NCBI GenBank assembly: GCA_024636135.1
Contig: JAGXHP010000039.1
Span: forward strand, 1-61,044
Direction of reading: 5' to 3'
DNA length: 61,044 nucleotides
Origin: Chloroflexota bacterium
Lineage (GTDB): Bacteria > Chloroflexota > Limnocylindria > QHBO01
Below the pieces are notes generated by a model. That model saw nothing but the letters and a program-made list of their open reading frames with translations, was not told where the DNA came from and did no database searches. Positions 41,894-51,455 of the stretch are shown here, in pieces; position 1 is the stretch's first letter, and the number at the start of each line of letters is the position of its first letter. The position numbers were made by a program, and so were the translations under genes.

Positions 41894-42625
41894 ATGTCCA
41901 CCCCCGCCCGAACCAGCTCGGTGCACCTGAGCAACCACCCGCTGGTGGCGCACAAGCTCGCCATCCTGCGCGACACGGCCACCGAGCCGAAGAAGTTCCG
42001 CGAGCTGGTGCGCGAGCTCACCTGGCTGCTCGGCTACGAGGCGATGGCCGATCTCGCAACGCGACCCCAGCGGGTCGAGACGCCCCTCGAGCCGATGACC
42101 GGCGCGCGCCTCGAGCCGAAGGTCGGGCTGATCCCCATCCTGCGTGCCGGGATCGGCATGGTGGACGCGATGCTCGAGCTGCTGCCTTCCGCCGAGGTGT
42201 GGCACATCGGCCTGTACCGTGACGAACGGACGCTGAAGCCGGTCGAGTACTACAACAAGCTGCCCGACGCGGCGACTGTCCAGGTCTGCCTGATCCTCGA
42301 CCCGATGCTCGCCACGGGCGGGTCGGCCGCCGCGACGGTCGACATCCTCAAGCAGTGGGGAGCCGCCCGGATCAAGCAGGTCAGCCTCATCGCCGCCCCG
42401 GAGGGCGTGGCGACGCTGTCAGCGGCCCATCCCGACGTCGACATCCACATCGCCGCGCTCGACTCCCACCTCAACGAGCGCGGGTACATCGTTCCGGGCC
42501 TCGGCGATGCGGGCGATCGTCAGTTCGGGACGTTCGCCGGTCCCGCGTCCGAGCCTGGCCATGGGCCGGACGACGAGACGGCCGAGGTCGTTCGTCGCCT
42601 TCAGCGCGACGTCGGCGCGGGCTGA
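41894..42625 (+). CDS. upp: Uracil phosphoribosyltransferase
   Basis: A 243-residue phosphoribosyltransferase that salvages uracil to UMP using PRPP. SSVHLSNHPLVAHKLAILRD is the family N-terminus, KVGLIPILRAGIGMVDAML lies near 77-95, the PRPP loop is LILDPMLATGGSAAATVDIL at about 133-152, and the uracil-binding end is GYIVPGLGDAGDRQFGT near 197-213. Usual Upp proteins stop right after that motif (about 208 residues); here 30 extra polar residues follow. The start is set by a TAGAAT box 7 nt upstream. It is divergent from an MFS transporter. Confidence 0.94.
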   Translation: MSTPARTSSVHLSNHPLVAHKLAILRDTATEPKKFRELVRELTWLLGYEAMADLATRPQRVETPLEPMTGARLEPKVGLIPILRAGIGMVDAMLELLPSAEVWHIGLYRDERTLKPVEYYNKLPDAATVQVCLILDPMLATGGSAAATVDILKQWGAARIKQVSLIAAPEGVATLSAAHPDVDIHIAALDSHLNERGYIVPGLGDAGDRQFGTFAGPASEPGHGPDDETAEVVRRLQRDVGAG

Positions 42626-42660
42626 TCCGCCTCGGCGTCTTCCGCTCCGGCGCAACGAAG

Positions 42661-42728
42661 TGTCCCGAAGGAACCGCCGTCGGACCGTTGATGCAATCGC
42701 TGGTGCCGTTGGCTGCCCCTTCGGGACA
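42661..42728. repeat. Widely spaced 11-bp inverted repeat between upp and arsC
   Basis: TGTCCCGAAGG (42661-42671) and its exact reverse complement CCTTCGGGACA (42718-42728) enclose 46 bp. As RNA this would close a 68-nt stem-loop. It could be a terminator region for upp, an RNA element or an operator pair. The 229-bp gap also holds a TTATCCACA site (42801-42809) and the arsC promoter. Confidence 0.5.
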
Positions 42729-42800
42729 ACCTGAGAATAGTCAGCGCTGCCGTGACCCGTCCATCCCCCTTTTCCACGAAGTTCGGACGGCCGGGCCGGG

Positions 42801-42809
42801 TTATCCACA
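42801..42809 (+). promoter_or_regulatory. DnaA-box-like site TTATCCACA
   Basis: An exact match to the consensus DnaA box lies in the upp-arsC gap, with TTTTCCACG 32 bp upstream (42769-42777) as a weaker one. One match per 60 kb is expected about half the time by chance, and no dnaA/dnaN or AT-rich unwinding region is present, so this is not an origin. Confidence 0.25.
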
Positions 42810-42841
42810 TCCTGTCCCCAGCGACCGCTCGGAGGCCGGCG

Positions 42842-42847
42842 TACGAT
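42842..42847 (+). promoter_or_regulatory. Probable -10 box (TACGAT) of arsC
   Basis: TACGAT ends 7 nt before ATG 42855 and 1 nt before GTG 42849. The common 6-7 nt spacing here favours the ATG as start. Confidence 0.4.
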
Positions 42848-42854
42848 CGTGAGC

Positions 42855-43280
42855 ATGAACGGCTCCCGGGACCTTGAGCGCGTGCTCTTCCTGTGCACCC
42901 ACAACAGCGCGCGTAGCCAGATGGCCGAGGGCATGCTTCGAGCCTGGGCCGGCGACCGGTTCGATGCGGCGAGCGCGGGAACGATCGCCACGACGGTGCG
43001 TCCCGAGGCAATCGACGTCATGCGCGAGATCGGGATCGACATCGGGGACCAGGCGAGCAAGACCCTGGAGCCGTTCCTCGGACAGGCGTTTGTGTGGCTC
43101 ATCACGGTCTGCGACGAGGCACGCGAGGCGTGCCCCACGATGCCCGGTGTCGTTCGGCAGGAGCACTGGAGCATCGCCGATCCATCGCTGGCCGAAGGGG
43201 ACCATGAGACGCGGCTGACCGCGTTCCGGGCGGCGCGCGATGACCTGCGATCGCGGATCGAGGCGTTCATCGCCCGCTGA
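42855..43280 (+). CDS. arsC: Arsenate reductase / low-molecular-weight phosphatase family
   Basis: A 141-residue protein with the LMW-PTP fold. The P-loop is VLFLCTHNSARSQMAEG, whose Cys-Thr-His-Asn-Ser-Ala-Arg-Ser form is typical of thioredoxin-linked arsenate reductases rather than tyrosine phosphatases. Two further Cys in VCDEAREACP near residues 86-95 match the redox pair that relays the disulfide. It would reduce arsenate to arsenite for export, though no arsenite pump or ArsR repressor is nearby, so it may act in general thiol chemistry. The ATG at 42855 is preferred to the GTG two codons earlier because of the TACGAT box spacing. Confidence 0.88.
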   Translation: MNGSRDLERVLFLCTHNSARSQMAEGMLRAWAGDRFDAASAGTIATTVRPEAIDVMREIGIDIGDQASKTLEPFLGQAFVWLITVCDEAREACPTMPGVVRQEHWSIADPSLAEGDHETRLTAFRAARDDLRSRIEAFIAR

Positions 43281-43292
43281 CCGTGCTCCTGT

Positions 43293-43298
43293 TACCCT
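43293..43298 (+). promoter_or_regulatory. Probable -10 box (TACCCT) of NUDIX gene
   Basis: TACCCT ends 6 nt before the GTG at 43305, in the 24-bp gap after arsC. Confidence 0.45.
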
Positions 43299-43304
43299 CG
43301 CGCC

Positions 43305-43832
43305 GTGACCCGGACCGTCCCCGCCTGCCCGCACTGCGCGACCGTCGGCGAGCAGCCACTGGTGTGCGACCGCTGCCAGTGGCGCTGGTATGCCAATCCC
43401 AAGCCGGCGGCCGCCGTCCTGCTGGAGCGGGCCGACGACGAAGGCGAGCCGAGACTGCTCCTCCTGCGCCGGGCGGTGGAGCCGGGTCACGGTGCCTGGG
43501 ACCTTCCCGCGGGCTACCTCGACCCCGGTGAGTCGTTCGAGATGGCGGCACGCCGCGAGACCCGCGAGGAGTCGGGCATCGACGTCGAGCTGCTGTCGCT
43601 CGCAGGGGTGTACCACTCGGCCCCCGCCAACGCCGTGACCGCCGTGTATCGGGCGCGCGCCATCGACCCCGAGGCCACGGTGTCCCTCGACTTCGAATCG
43701 AGCGACCATGCGTGGGTGGGTCGGTCCGAGGTCGCCGCGTGGCTGCCCCGCATTGCCTTCTCGGCCATGGCGGCGGCCGTTGCCGACTGGGCGGCGGGAC
43801 GGCGCGGCGAGCCCCGGCCGGACGGCTCCTGA
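43305..43832 (+). CDS. NUDIX hydrolase with N-terminal zinc ribbon
   Basis: A 175-residue protein. Four Cys (CPHCATVGEQPLVCDRCQW, residues 8-26) form a zinc ribbon like that of NudC-type NADH pyrophosphatases, followed by the WYANPKPAAAVLL strand. The NUDIX box GYLDPGESFEMAARRETREE at 67-86, continuing SGI, matches G-x5-E-x7-REUxEExGU completely. The substrate is not clear; the zinc ribbon plus YxNP resembles Nudix enzymes acting on NAD-like or ADP-ribose-like compounds. It is followed 44 bp later by mdh, and the TACACT at 43841-43846 begins a separate promoter for that operon. Confidence 0.88.
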   Translation: MTRTVPACPHCATVGEQPLVCDRCQWRWYANPKPAAAVLLERADDEGEPRLLLLRRAVEPGHGAWDLPAGYLDPGESFEMAARRETREESGIDVELLSLAGVYHSAPANAVTAVYRARAIDPEATVSLDFESSDHAWVGRSEVAAWLPRIAFSAMAAAVADWAAGRRGEPRPDGS

Positions 43833-43840
43833 GCCTGCGC

Positions 43841-43846
43841 TACACT
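43841..43846 (+). promoter_or_regulatory. Possible -10 box (TACACT) of mdh-gltA operon
   Basis: TACACT lies 30 nt before the mdh ATG, giving a short leader with an AGGAGA ribosome site (43868-43873) 3 nt before the start. This operon is therefore leadered, unlike many neighbours. Confidence 0.4.
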
Positions 43847-43876
43847 CAGGATCGACCCAATTTCGACAGGAGACTG

Positions 43877-44872
43877 ATGCCCGACTCCCCCGTCACGGTG
43901 GCCGTCACCGGGGCCGCCGGCCAGATCGGCTACGCCCTCCTCTTCCGCATCGCCTCCGGCCAGGCGTTCGGTGCCGAGACCCATGTGAACCTGCGTCTGC
44001 TCGAGCTGGATGCCGCGCTTCCGGCCCTCGACGGCGTGCGCATGGAGCTCGACGACTGCGCGTTCCCCTTGCTCGACTCGATCGTCTGCACGTCGAGCAC
44101 CGACGAGGCGTTCGCCGGCGCGAATTGGGCGCTGCTGGTGGGCGCCGTGCCGCGCCGCGACGGCATGGAGCGCAAGGACCTCCTCAGTATCAACGGCGGC
44201 ATCTTCACCGGCCAGGGCGAGGCCATTGCCCGCCATGGGGCCGATGACTGCCGCGTCCTGGTAGTCGGGAATCCGTGCAACACGAATGCGCTGATCGGCT
44301 CGGCGGCGGCAGCCCGTCAGGGGATGCCGGCGGATCGCTGGATGGCGATGACGATGCTCGACGAGAACCGCGGCCGATCGCAGCTTGCGGCCAGGGCCGG
44401 GGTCGCGGTTGATGCGGTCCGCGATCTCGCGATCTGGGGGAACCATTCCTCGACGCAGTTCCCCGACGCCTGGCACGCCACGATCGGCGGTCGGCCGGCG
44501 CCGGACGTCATCGACGACGAGACCTGGCTGCGCGGGGAGTTCATCACCAACGTCCAGCAGCGCGGCGCCGCGATCATCAAGGCGCGCGGTCAGTCGAGCG
44601 CGGCCAGCGCCGCCAATGCCGTGATCGACACCGTGCGGAACATCGCCGAGCCCAGCGGGAACGCGTTCAGCGCGGCGATCCCCGCCCCTCGTGACGGCGG
44701 CTATGACGTTCCCGAGGGCCTGGTGTTCGGCTACCCGCTGCAGGCCCATCCGGGTGGAGAGCTCGAGATCGTCCAGGGCATCGAGCACGACGACTTCGCG
44801 CGGGCCCGAATCGAGGCAACCACCGCCGAGCTGCTCGAGGAGCGCCGCGCGGTGGAGGAGCTCCTGGCATGA
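43877..44872 (+). CDS. mdh: Malate dehydrogenase
   Basis: A 331-residue NAD-dependent malate dehydrogenase of the dimeric type shared by Actinobacteria and many others. The NAD-binding turn is VTGAAGQIGYALLF at 8-21; the substrate loop has AVPRRDGMERKDLL near 90-103; VVGNPCNTNALI is near 128-139; and the catalytic His lies in IWGNHSSTQFPD near 184-195. It oxidises malate to oxaloacetate for citrate synthase, whose gene overlaps its stop by 4 bp (ATGA). An in-frame stretch upstream to 43712 lies inside the NUDIX gene and is not used; AGGAGA before 43877 fixes the start. Confidence 0.95.
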   Translation: MPDSPVTVAVTGAAGQIGYALLFRIASGQAFGAETHVNLRLLELDAALPALDGVRMELDDCAFPLLDSIVCTSSTDEAFAGANWALLVGAVPRRDGMERKDLLSINGGIFTGQGEAIARHGADDCRVLVVGNPCNTNALIGSAAAARQGMPADRWMAMTMLDENRGRSQLAARAGVAVDAVRDLAIWGNHSSTQFPDAWHATIGGRPAPDVIDDETWLRGEFITNVQQRGAAIIKARGQSSAASAANAVIDTVRNIAEPSGNAFSAAIPAPRDGGYDVPEGLVFGYPLQAHPGGELEIVQGIEHDDFARARIEATTAELLEERRAVEELLA

Positions 44873-46173
44873 CGGCCGACGCCGCCACCCGGACCGCTGC
44901 AGCGCTGAGCATCGGCGACCGGCAGATCGAGCTGCCGATCGTGCACGGCAGCGACGGTGATGACGCGATCGACATCGGCTCCCTGCGCGCCGAGACCGGG
45001 CTCATTACCCTGGATCCGGGCTACGGCAATACCGGGGCCTGCTCGAGCGCCATTACCTATCTCGACGGCGAGGCCGGAGTCCTTCGCTACCGCGGCTATC
45101 CGATCGAGCAGCTGGCCGAGCATTCGAGCTTCCTGGAAGTGGCCTATCTCCTCATCTGGGGTGACCTGCCCTCCCAGTCCCAGCTCGATCACTTCGTGGC
45201 CGAGGTGACCCATCACACGCTGATCCGCGAGGAGATGCGGCACTTCTTCGACTCGTTCCCGGCAGACGCCCACCCGATGGCGGTCCTCGCCTCGGGAACG
45301 GTCGGCATGAGCACCTTCTATCCCGACAGCCAGAACATCTTCGACGCCGATGCCGTCGAGGTCACGATCAACCGCCTGATCGCCAAGCTGCCGACGCTCG
45401 CTGCCTGGTCGTTCAAGAAGGCCGTCGGGCAGCCGTACGTGTACCCCCGCAACGACCTGGGCTACAGCTCGAACCTGCTGCACATGATGTTCGCGGTGCC
45501 GAGCGAGGACTATCGCGTCGATCCGACGGTCGCCGAGGCGCTCGACCTTCTCCTCATCCTCCACGCCGATCACGAGCAGAACGCGTCGACATCGACCGTT
45601 CGCCTGGTGGGGAGCACGCACGCCAACCTCTATGCCTCCATCAGTGCCGGCATCTCCGCCCTGTGGGGACCGCTGCATGGCGGTGCCAACGAGGCCGTCA
45701 TCGAAACGCTGGAGGGCATCGTCGCCGACGGCGGCAACGTTCAGAAGTGGGTCGACAAGGCCAAGGACCCGAACGACACGTTCCGGCTGGCCGGCTTCGG
45801 CCACCGGGTCTACAAGAACTTCGACCCGCGGGCCAAGATCATCCGGAGCGCCGCGGAGCGCGTGCTGGCGGCGACCGGGGCAGACGACCGCCTGTTCGAG
45901 ATCGCCCAGCAGCTGGAGGACGTGGCCCTGCGCGACGAGTACTTCATCAGCCGCAAGCTGTATCCGAACGTCGACTTCTACTCGGGGCTCATCTACCGCG
46001 CCATCGGCTTCCCGACGAACATGTTCACGAACAGCTTCGCGATCGGCCGTCTCCCGGGCTGGATCGCGCAATGGCGCGAGATGATGGGCTCGAAGGAATC
46101 CCGCCTGGGCCGACCGCGCCAGGTGTACGTCGGTCCCGGTGCGCGCGACTACGTCACGATCGAGCAGCGGTAG
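44869..46173 (+). CDS. gltA: Citrate synthase
   Basis: A 434-residue type II citrate synthase. The N-terminal beta-rich segment (DRQIELPIVHGSDGDDAIDI) is usual for hexameric enzymes. LDGEAGVLRYRGYPIEQLAE lies near 65-84, the catalytic His of GPLHGGANEAVIETL near 265-279, GFGHRVYKNFDPRAKI near 306-321, and the catalytic Asp in YPNVDFYSGL near 365. It condenses oxaloacetate and acetyl-CoA. The ATG overlaps the mdh stop, so the two enzymes of adjacent TCA steps are made in one coupled unit. The stop TAG is followed directly by the ATG of a 31-codon frame. Confidence 0.96.
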   Translation: MTADAATRTAAALSIGDRQIELPIVHGSDGDDAIDIGSLRAETGLITLDPGYGNTGACSSAITYLDGEAGVLRYRGYPIEQLAEHSSFLEVAYLLIWGDLPSQSQLDHFVAEVTHHTLIREEMRHFFDSFPADAHPMAVLASGTVGMSTFYPDSQNIFDADAVEVTINRLIAKLPTLAAWSFKKAVGQPYVYPRNDLGYSSNLLHMMFAVPSEDYRVDPTVAEALDLLLILHADHEQNASTSTVRLVGSTHANLYASISAGISALWGPLHGGANEAVIETLEGIVADGGNVQKWVDKAKDPNDTFRLAGFGHRVYKNFDPRAKIIRSAAERVLAATGADDRLFEIAQQLEDVALRDEYFISRKLYPNVDFYSGLIYRAIGFPTNMFTNSFAIGRLPGWIAQWREMMGSKESRLGRPRQVYVGPGARDYVTIEQR

Positions 46174-46269
46174 ATGACGGATGCCTACGCGATCGAGCCG
46201 GATGCCCCGCTGAGCGCCGAAGAGACCAACACCGCCATCTCGCTTCGACCGGGCGGAGGCACCGCATGA
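46174..46269 (+). CDS. 31-residue micro-ORF between gltA and MBL gene
   Basis: The ATG follows the gltA stop with no gap, and its stop TGA overlaps the MBL start (ATGA at 46266-46269). The peptide starts MTDAYAIEPDAPLSAE and ends in LRPGGGTA; it is acidic with no membrane segment. Both junctions show the same coupling as mdh-gltA. It could be a real small protein, a coupling device that carries ribosomes from gltA to the MBL gene, or a relic of a longer gene. No family is recognised. Confidence 0.4.
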   Translation: MTDAYAIEPDAPLSAEETNTAISLRPGGGTA

Positions 46270-47039
46270 CGCTCAGCCTCACGGTGTTGGGCCGGTCGCC
46301 GGCTCGACCCAACCCGGGCGAGGCCTGTGCCGGCTACCTCGTCGAGGGGGGAGGCTCGCGGGTCCTGGTCGACATCGGCCCGGGCATCGTCGCGCAGCTC
46401 CTGCTGCGCCATCATCCGGACGAGCTGGATGCCGTGATCGTGAGCCACATGCACGCCGATCACATGCTCGACCTCGTCACGCTGCGCTACGTCTATCCCT
46501 GGCGGCGCCTGGCGGCCGATGAGCGGTTGCGAGTCATCATGCCGCCCGGCTCGGCGGACCAGCTGCTGGACCTGGCGCGCGGGGTCGGCGGGCCACGCCA
46601 TTTCGAGGATGCGTTCCAGCTCAGCGAGCACGACGGATCGAGCACCTTCCGCGCCGGCAAGATCCAGGTCCAGCCACGCGAGACGCAGCACTACATCCCG
46701 TGCTGGGGATTTCGCTTCTCCGAGGGCGGCCGCGTCCTCTCGTACACGGCCGACACCGGACCCTGCGGCGGCCTCGACGAGCTGGCGGACGGCGCGAACC
46801 TTCTGCTCAGCGAAGCCACGCTCCGCTCGCTGGACGAAGATGCCCAGCCTCCCGAGCCGCGGGGCCATCTCCTCCCCGCCGAAGCGGGTGAGGCAGCTCG
46901 CCTCGGCGGCGTCGAGCGTCTCGTGCTGACCCACCTGCCGGTCGACCATGACGAGGTGTCGACCTTCCGGGCCCAGGCCCAGGAGGTCTTCGAGGGAACC
47001 GTCGAGATCGCCACGCCGGGGCGAAGCTACGACGTCTGA
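46266..47039 (+). CDS. Metallo-beta-lactamase-fold hydrolase (RNase Z-like)
   Basis: A 257-residue MBL-fold enzyme. The zinc motif is VIVSHMHADHMLDL (H-x-H-x-D-H) near 58-71; further ligands are His in QHYIPCWGFRF, Asp in SYTADTGPCGG and His in LTHLPVDHDE. It starts TLSLTVLGRSPARPNPGEAC, similar to RNase Z/phosphodiesterase-type members. Activity could be tRNA processing, cyclic-nucleotide or lipid phosphodiester cleavage; the sequence does not decide. Its placement behind mdh and gltA is curious. Its last 13 bp overlap the converging membrane protein gene. Confidence 0.87.
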   Translation: MTLSLTVLGRSPARPNPGEACAGYLVEGGGSRVLVDIGPGIVAQLLLRHHPDELDAVIVSHMHADHMLDLVTLRYVYPWRRLAADERLRVIMPPGSADQLLDLARGVGGPRHFEDAFQLSEHDGSSTFRAGKIQVQPRETQHYIPCWGFRFSEGGRVLSYTADTGPCGGLDELADGANLLLSEATLRSLDEDAQPPEPRGHLLPAEAGEAARLGGVERLVLTHLPVDHDEVSTFRAQAQEVFEGTVEIATPGRSYDV

Positions 47040-47557
47040 TCCGGCTCCGGCACCCGGGCACGGGCAATCCAGCGATCGGCTCCCCACGTGGCGACTCCCC
47101 AGACCAGCGCAAGACCGACGGCCATGCCCAGCATGAGACCCGCTGCTGCGACGGCCCCGATCCCGGGAAGCGCCCCCGCCAGCACCAGGACCGCCATCAG
47201 GATCACGACGAGCACGATGGCAACCATGACCAGCGCAATCTTCACCCCGGTGGCTAAAAACCAGCCGAGGGTGTGGCCCTGGGCTCGGCCCGCCAGCCAC
47301 AGCACGCAGGGCCCGGCGGCGCCCGCCAGGGCCGTGTAGAAGCCGAAGCCACTGAACAGCGCCCCGACACCAAGGCGCTCGCCCGTGACGATCCAGAAGT
47401 AGAACCAGCCCGCGAGCAGCGTCGAGAGACCGCCGACCCCGATGAGCCACACCAGGAGCAGGGTCGCCGTCCCGCCCGACAGCCGCTCCACGAGCTCGCC
47501 CTCGGCGCCCTCCACCAGCTCGGTCGGGCCGTCGTCGCGGATGCGCTGGTCGGTCAT
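47027..47557 (-). CDS. Integral membrane protein of unknown function
   Basis: A 176-residue protein with an acidic N-terminal tail (DGPTELVEGAEGELVERLSG) and five hydrophobic helices at about 30-55, 62-85, 97-120, 120-145 and 148-165. No family is recognised. Its ATG overlaps the stop of the cystathionine gamma-lyase/synthase gene (47554-47557), so it is the last gene of the lgt-CBS-mmsA-CGL run and is co-translated. The tail VPEPDQTS is polar. Possibly an accessory membrane protein; the sequence gives no functional hint. Confidence 0.75.
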   Translation of the reverse strand: MTDQRIRDDGPTELVEGAEGELVERLSGGTATLLLVWLIGVGGLSTLLAGWFYFWIVTGERLGVGALFSGFGFYTALAGAAGPCVLWLAGRAQGHTLGWFLATGVKIALVMVAIVLVVILMAVLVLAGALPGIGAVAAAGLMLGMAVGLALVWGVATWGADRWIARARVPEPDQTS

Positions 47558-48708
47558 GGCGCGGATGCGTCGAACGCGGCCTCGAGGTCGCGGCGCAGAT
47601 CCTCGAGGGCCTCGATGCCGACACTGAGCCGAACGAGGCTGGGCGGCACCGCGAGGGCGGATCCCGCGACGGAGGCATGCGTCATCGGCGCCGGCACCTC
47701 GATCAGCGACTCCACGGCACCGAGCGATTCGGCCAGCGTGAACAGGCGCGTCGCGGCGGCAAATGCACGGGCGCGGGCCTCGCCCCCGTGTAGCTCGAAG
47801 CTCAGCATGGCCCCCGGCAGCCGCATCTGGCGCTCAACCAGCTCGCGCGCCGGATGGTCCGGGAGTCCGGGATAGTGCACGGCGGAGACCTCCGACCGCT
47901 CGGTGAGCCACTTGGCAAGGGCCGCCGCGGAGGCAGAGGCTCGATCCATGCGCACAGCGAGAGTCCGAATCCCGCGCAGGACAAGGAAGCAGTCGAAGGG
48001 GCTGGGGACCGCGCCGGCGGCGTTCTGATGAAATCGCAGCTGCTCGGCCAGCTCATCGGACCTGGTCGCCACGAGGCCGCCGATCACGTCCGAATGACCG
48101 CCGAGATACTTCGTGGCCGAGTGCAGCACGAGATCGGCCCCGAGCTCGAGTGGACGCTGCAGGTACGGCGTCGCGAAGGTGTTGTCGACCACCGTCAGCG
48201 CGCCAGCGTCCGCGGCGATGCGCCCGATGGCGGCGATGTCGATGACCTTGAGCAGTGGATTGGATGGCGTCTCGATCCAGACCATGCTCGGTGGGCGATC
48301 TCCGGCGAGCGCCGCCGCAACGGCCCGCTCGTCGCGCAGGTCGATCGTATCGGTCTCGATCCCATACCGGCGCCAGACCTTGTCCGCCAGCCGCCAGGTG
48401 CCGCCGTAGACGTCGTCGCTCATGAGCAGGCGGTCGCCCGGCTCGAGCAGGTAGAGGACGTTCTGCGTCGCCGCCAGGCCCGACGCGTAGGCAAGCCCAT
48501 GCGTCGCTCCCTCGAGTGCGGCGATGGCGTCTTCGAGCGCGAGGCGTGTCGGGTTTCCGCTGCGTCCGTACTCGAATCCTCCTCGCAGTCCGCCGACGCC
48601 GTCCTGCTTGAAGGTGGTGCTCATCTGGATGGCGGGCACGACCGCGCCGGTGTGCGGGTCCGGCTCTGCGCCGGCATGGACGGCGAGCGTCTCGATTCGG
48701 TCGGTCAC
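47554..48708 (-). CDS. Cystathionine gamma-lyase / gamma-synthase (PLP enzyme)
   Basis: A 384-residue Cys/Met-metabolism PLP enzyme. It begins TDRIETLAVHAGAEPDPHTG, then AVVPAIQMSTTF; FEYGRSGNPTRLALEDAIAA lies near 45-64; the PLP-phosphate region is YASGLAATQNVLYLL; and the catalytic lysine is in LVLHSATKYLGGHSDVIGG near 197-215. Gamma-lyase and gamma-synthase cannot be told apart from sequence by eye. With a cystathionine beta-synthase-like gene upstream in the same run, gamma-lyase (cystathionine to cysteine, 2-oxobutyrate and ammonia) is the better guess. GTG 48708 is chosen because homology starts there; it is 43 bp after the mmsA stop. Confidence 0.9.
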   Translation of the reverse strand: MTDRIETLAVHAGAEPDPHTGAVVPAIQMSTTFKQDGVGGLRGGFEYGRSGNPTRLALEDAIAALEGATHGLAYASGLAATQNVLYLLEPGDRLLMSDDVYGGTWRLADKVWRRYGIETDTIDLRDERAVAAALAGDRPPSMVWIETPSNPLLKVIDIAAIGRIAADAGALTVVDNTFATPYLQRPLELGADLVLHSATKYLGGHSDVIGGLVATRSDELAEQLRFHQNAAGAVPSPFDCFLVLRGIRTLAVRMDRASASAAALAKWLTERSEVSAVHYPGLPDHPARELVERQMRLPGAMLSFELHGGEARARAFAAATRLFTLAESLGAVESLIEVPAPMTHASVAGSALAVPPSLVRLSVGIEALEDLRRDLEAAFDASAP

Positions 48709-48751
48709 AGTCTCAGGTCGCCGAATGTATATCCGTATGTACCCCGCGCCC

Positions 48752-50296
<1,545 letters not shown>

Positions 50297-50401
50297 GAAC
50301 TCTCGTGCGCTCCTGATCCTGTGGTGAGCCTCAACGATACTCCCCGCCGCCATGGTCGTCAGCAGGCCGGCCGGTTCTGCAAGGCGCGGCGATGCGGACG
50401 A

Positions 50402-51451
50402 CTAGGCAGAGGCACCACGAGGAATCGCGTCCCCGGCGAGCACCACGTCAGGACGCGTGGCACGCCAGTCGTAGTCGTCGGGTGACTCGTCCGGGCCGAG
50501 AATGCGCTGGTCGCGGAGCCAATCGTCGTTGTAGAGCTTGGCCACGTAGTTACGGCCACCGTCCGGCAGGAGGACCACGAAGAGCGCGTCGGCATCGGTC
50601 ACGTCGCGCGCGACCTGGAGCGCTGCCCAGAGGGCGGTTCCGCACGACTCCCCCATGAGAATTCCCTCCCGGGCGGTGGCGGCGCGGGCGGTGAGGAACG
50701 AGTCGCGATCGCCGACGCGCACGACGATGTCGCAGACGCCGGCGTCGTAGGTCGCGGGCCAGAAATCCTCGCCGATGCCCTCCGTCAGGTACGGGCGCGG
50801 TGTGTCGCCGGAGTAGACCGACCCGGCCGGATCGGCTCCGACGATCGTGATCTGCGGGTTCCGCTCCTTGAGATAGCGCCCCGTGCCTGACACCGTGCCC
50901 CCGGTTCCGAGCGCGACCACCAGGTGCGTGATCCGTCCTTCGGTGGCCTCCCAGATCTCGGGCCCGGTCGTCGCGTGGTGGGCGGCCGGGTTGGCGTCGT
51001 TGTGATACTGGTCGGGCTTCCATGCCCCCGGCGTCTCGCGTGCCAGGCGGTCCGAGACGCGGTAGTAGGAACGCTCGTCATCCGGGTCGACATCCGTGGG
51101 GCAGACGACGACCTCGGCACCGTACGCGCGCAGGAGCGCGCGCTTCTCCTCGGACTGCTTGTCAGCCATCACGAAGATGCAGCGATATCCCTTCACGGCG
51201 GCGGCCTGGGCCAGGCCGACCCCGGTGTTGCCGCTCGTCGGTTCGACGATGACGCCGCCCGGCCTCAGCAAGCCTGCCGCCTCGGCCGCCTCGATCATCG
51301 GGATGGCGATGCGGTCCTTCACCGAACCGCCGGGGTTCATGTGCTCGAGCTTGCCGACGATGCGGGGCGTCAAGCCTCGCGCAAGCCGGTCGAGTGCGAC
51401 GAGAGGCGTGTCACCCACCGCGGCCGTGACATCGGGCAGGATGGTGCCCAC
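50402..51451 (-). CDS. Cystathionine beta-synthase / cysteine synthase family enzyme
   Basis: A 349-residue fold-type II PLP enzyme without the C-terminal CBS domain pair. VGDTPLVALDRLA lies near 12-24, the PLP lysine is in NPGGSVKDRIAIPMIEAA near 39-56, EPTSGNTGVGLAQAA binds the PLP phosphate, and GTGGTVSGTGRYLKE is near 180-194. DRSYYRV-type (here DERSYYRVSDRLA) and KPDQYHNDANPAAH segments match cystathionine beta-synthases of bacterial reverse transsulfuration. It would join serine or O-acetylserine with homocysteine or sulfide. GTG 51451, 4 bp after the lgt stop, is my preferred start; an in-frame ATG at 51505 would overlap lgt by 50 bp. Confidence 0.88.
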   Translation of the reverse strand: MGTILPDVTAAVGDTPLVALDRLARGLTPRIVGKLEHMNPGGSVKDRIAIPMIEAAEAAGLLRPGGVIVEPTSGNTGVGLAQAAAVKGYRCIFVMADKQSEEKRALLRAYGAEVVVCPTDVDPDDERSYYRVSDRLARETPGAWKPDQYHNDANPAAHHATTGPEIWEATEGRITHLVVALGTGGTVSGTGRYLKERNPQITIVGADPAGSVYSGDTPRPYLTEGIGEDFWPATYDAGVCDIVVRVGDRDSFLTARAATAREGILMGESCGTALWAALQVARDVTDADALFVVLLPDGGRNYVAKLYNDDWLRDQRILGPDESPDDYDWRATRPDVVLAGDAIPRGASA

Positions 51452-51455
51452 CGGC

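Noticed and set aside
42626..42854. tRNA or replication origin in the upp-arsC gap
   Set aside because: No cloverleaf with a T-loop sequence can be drawn, and there is no cluster of DnaA boxes, AT-rich segment or dnaA/dnaN gene.
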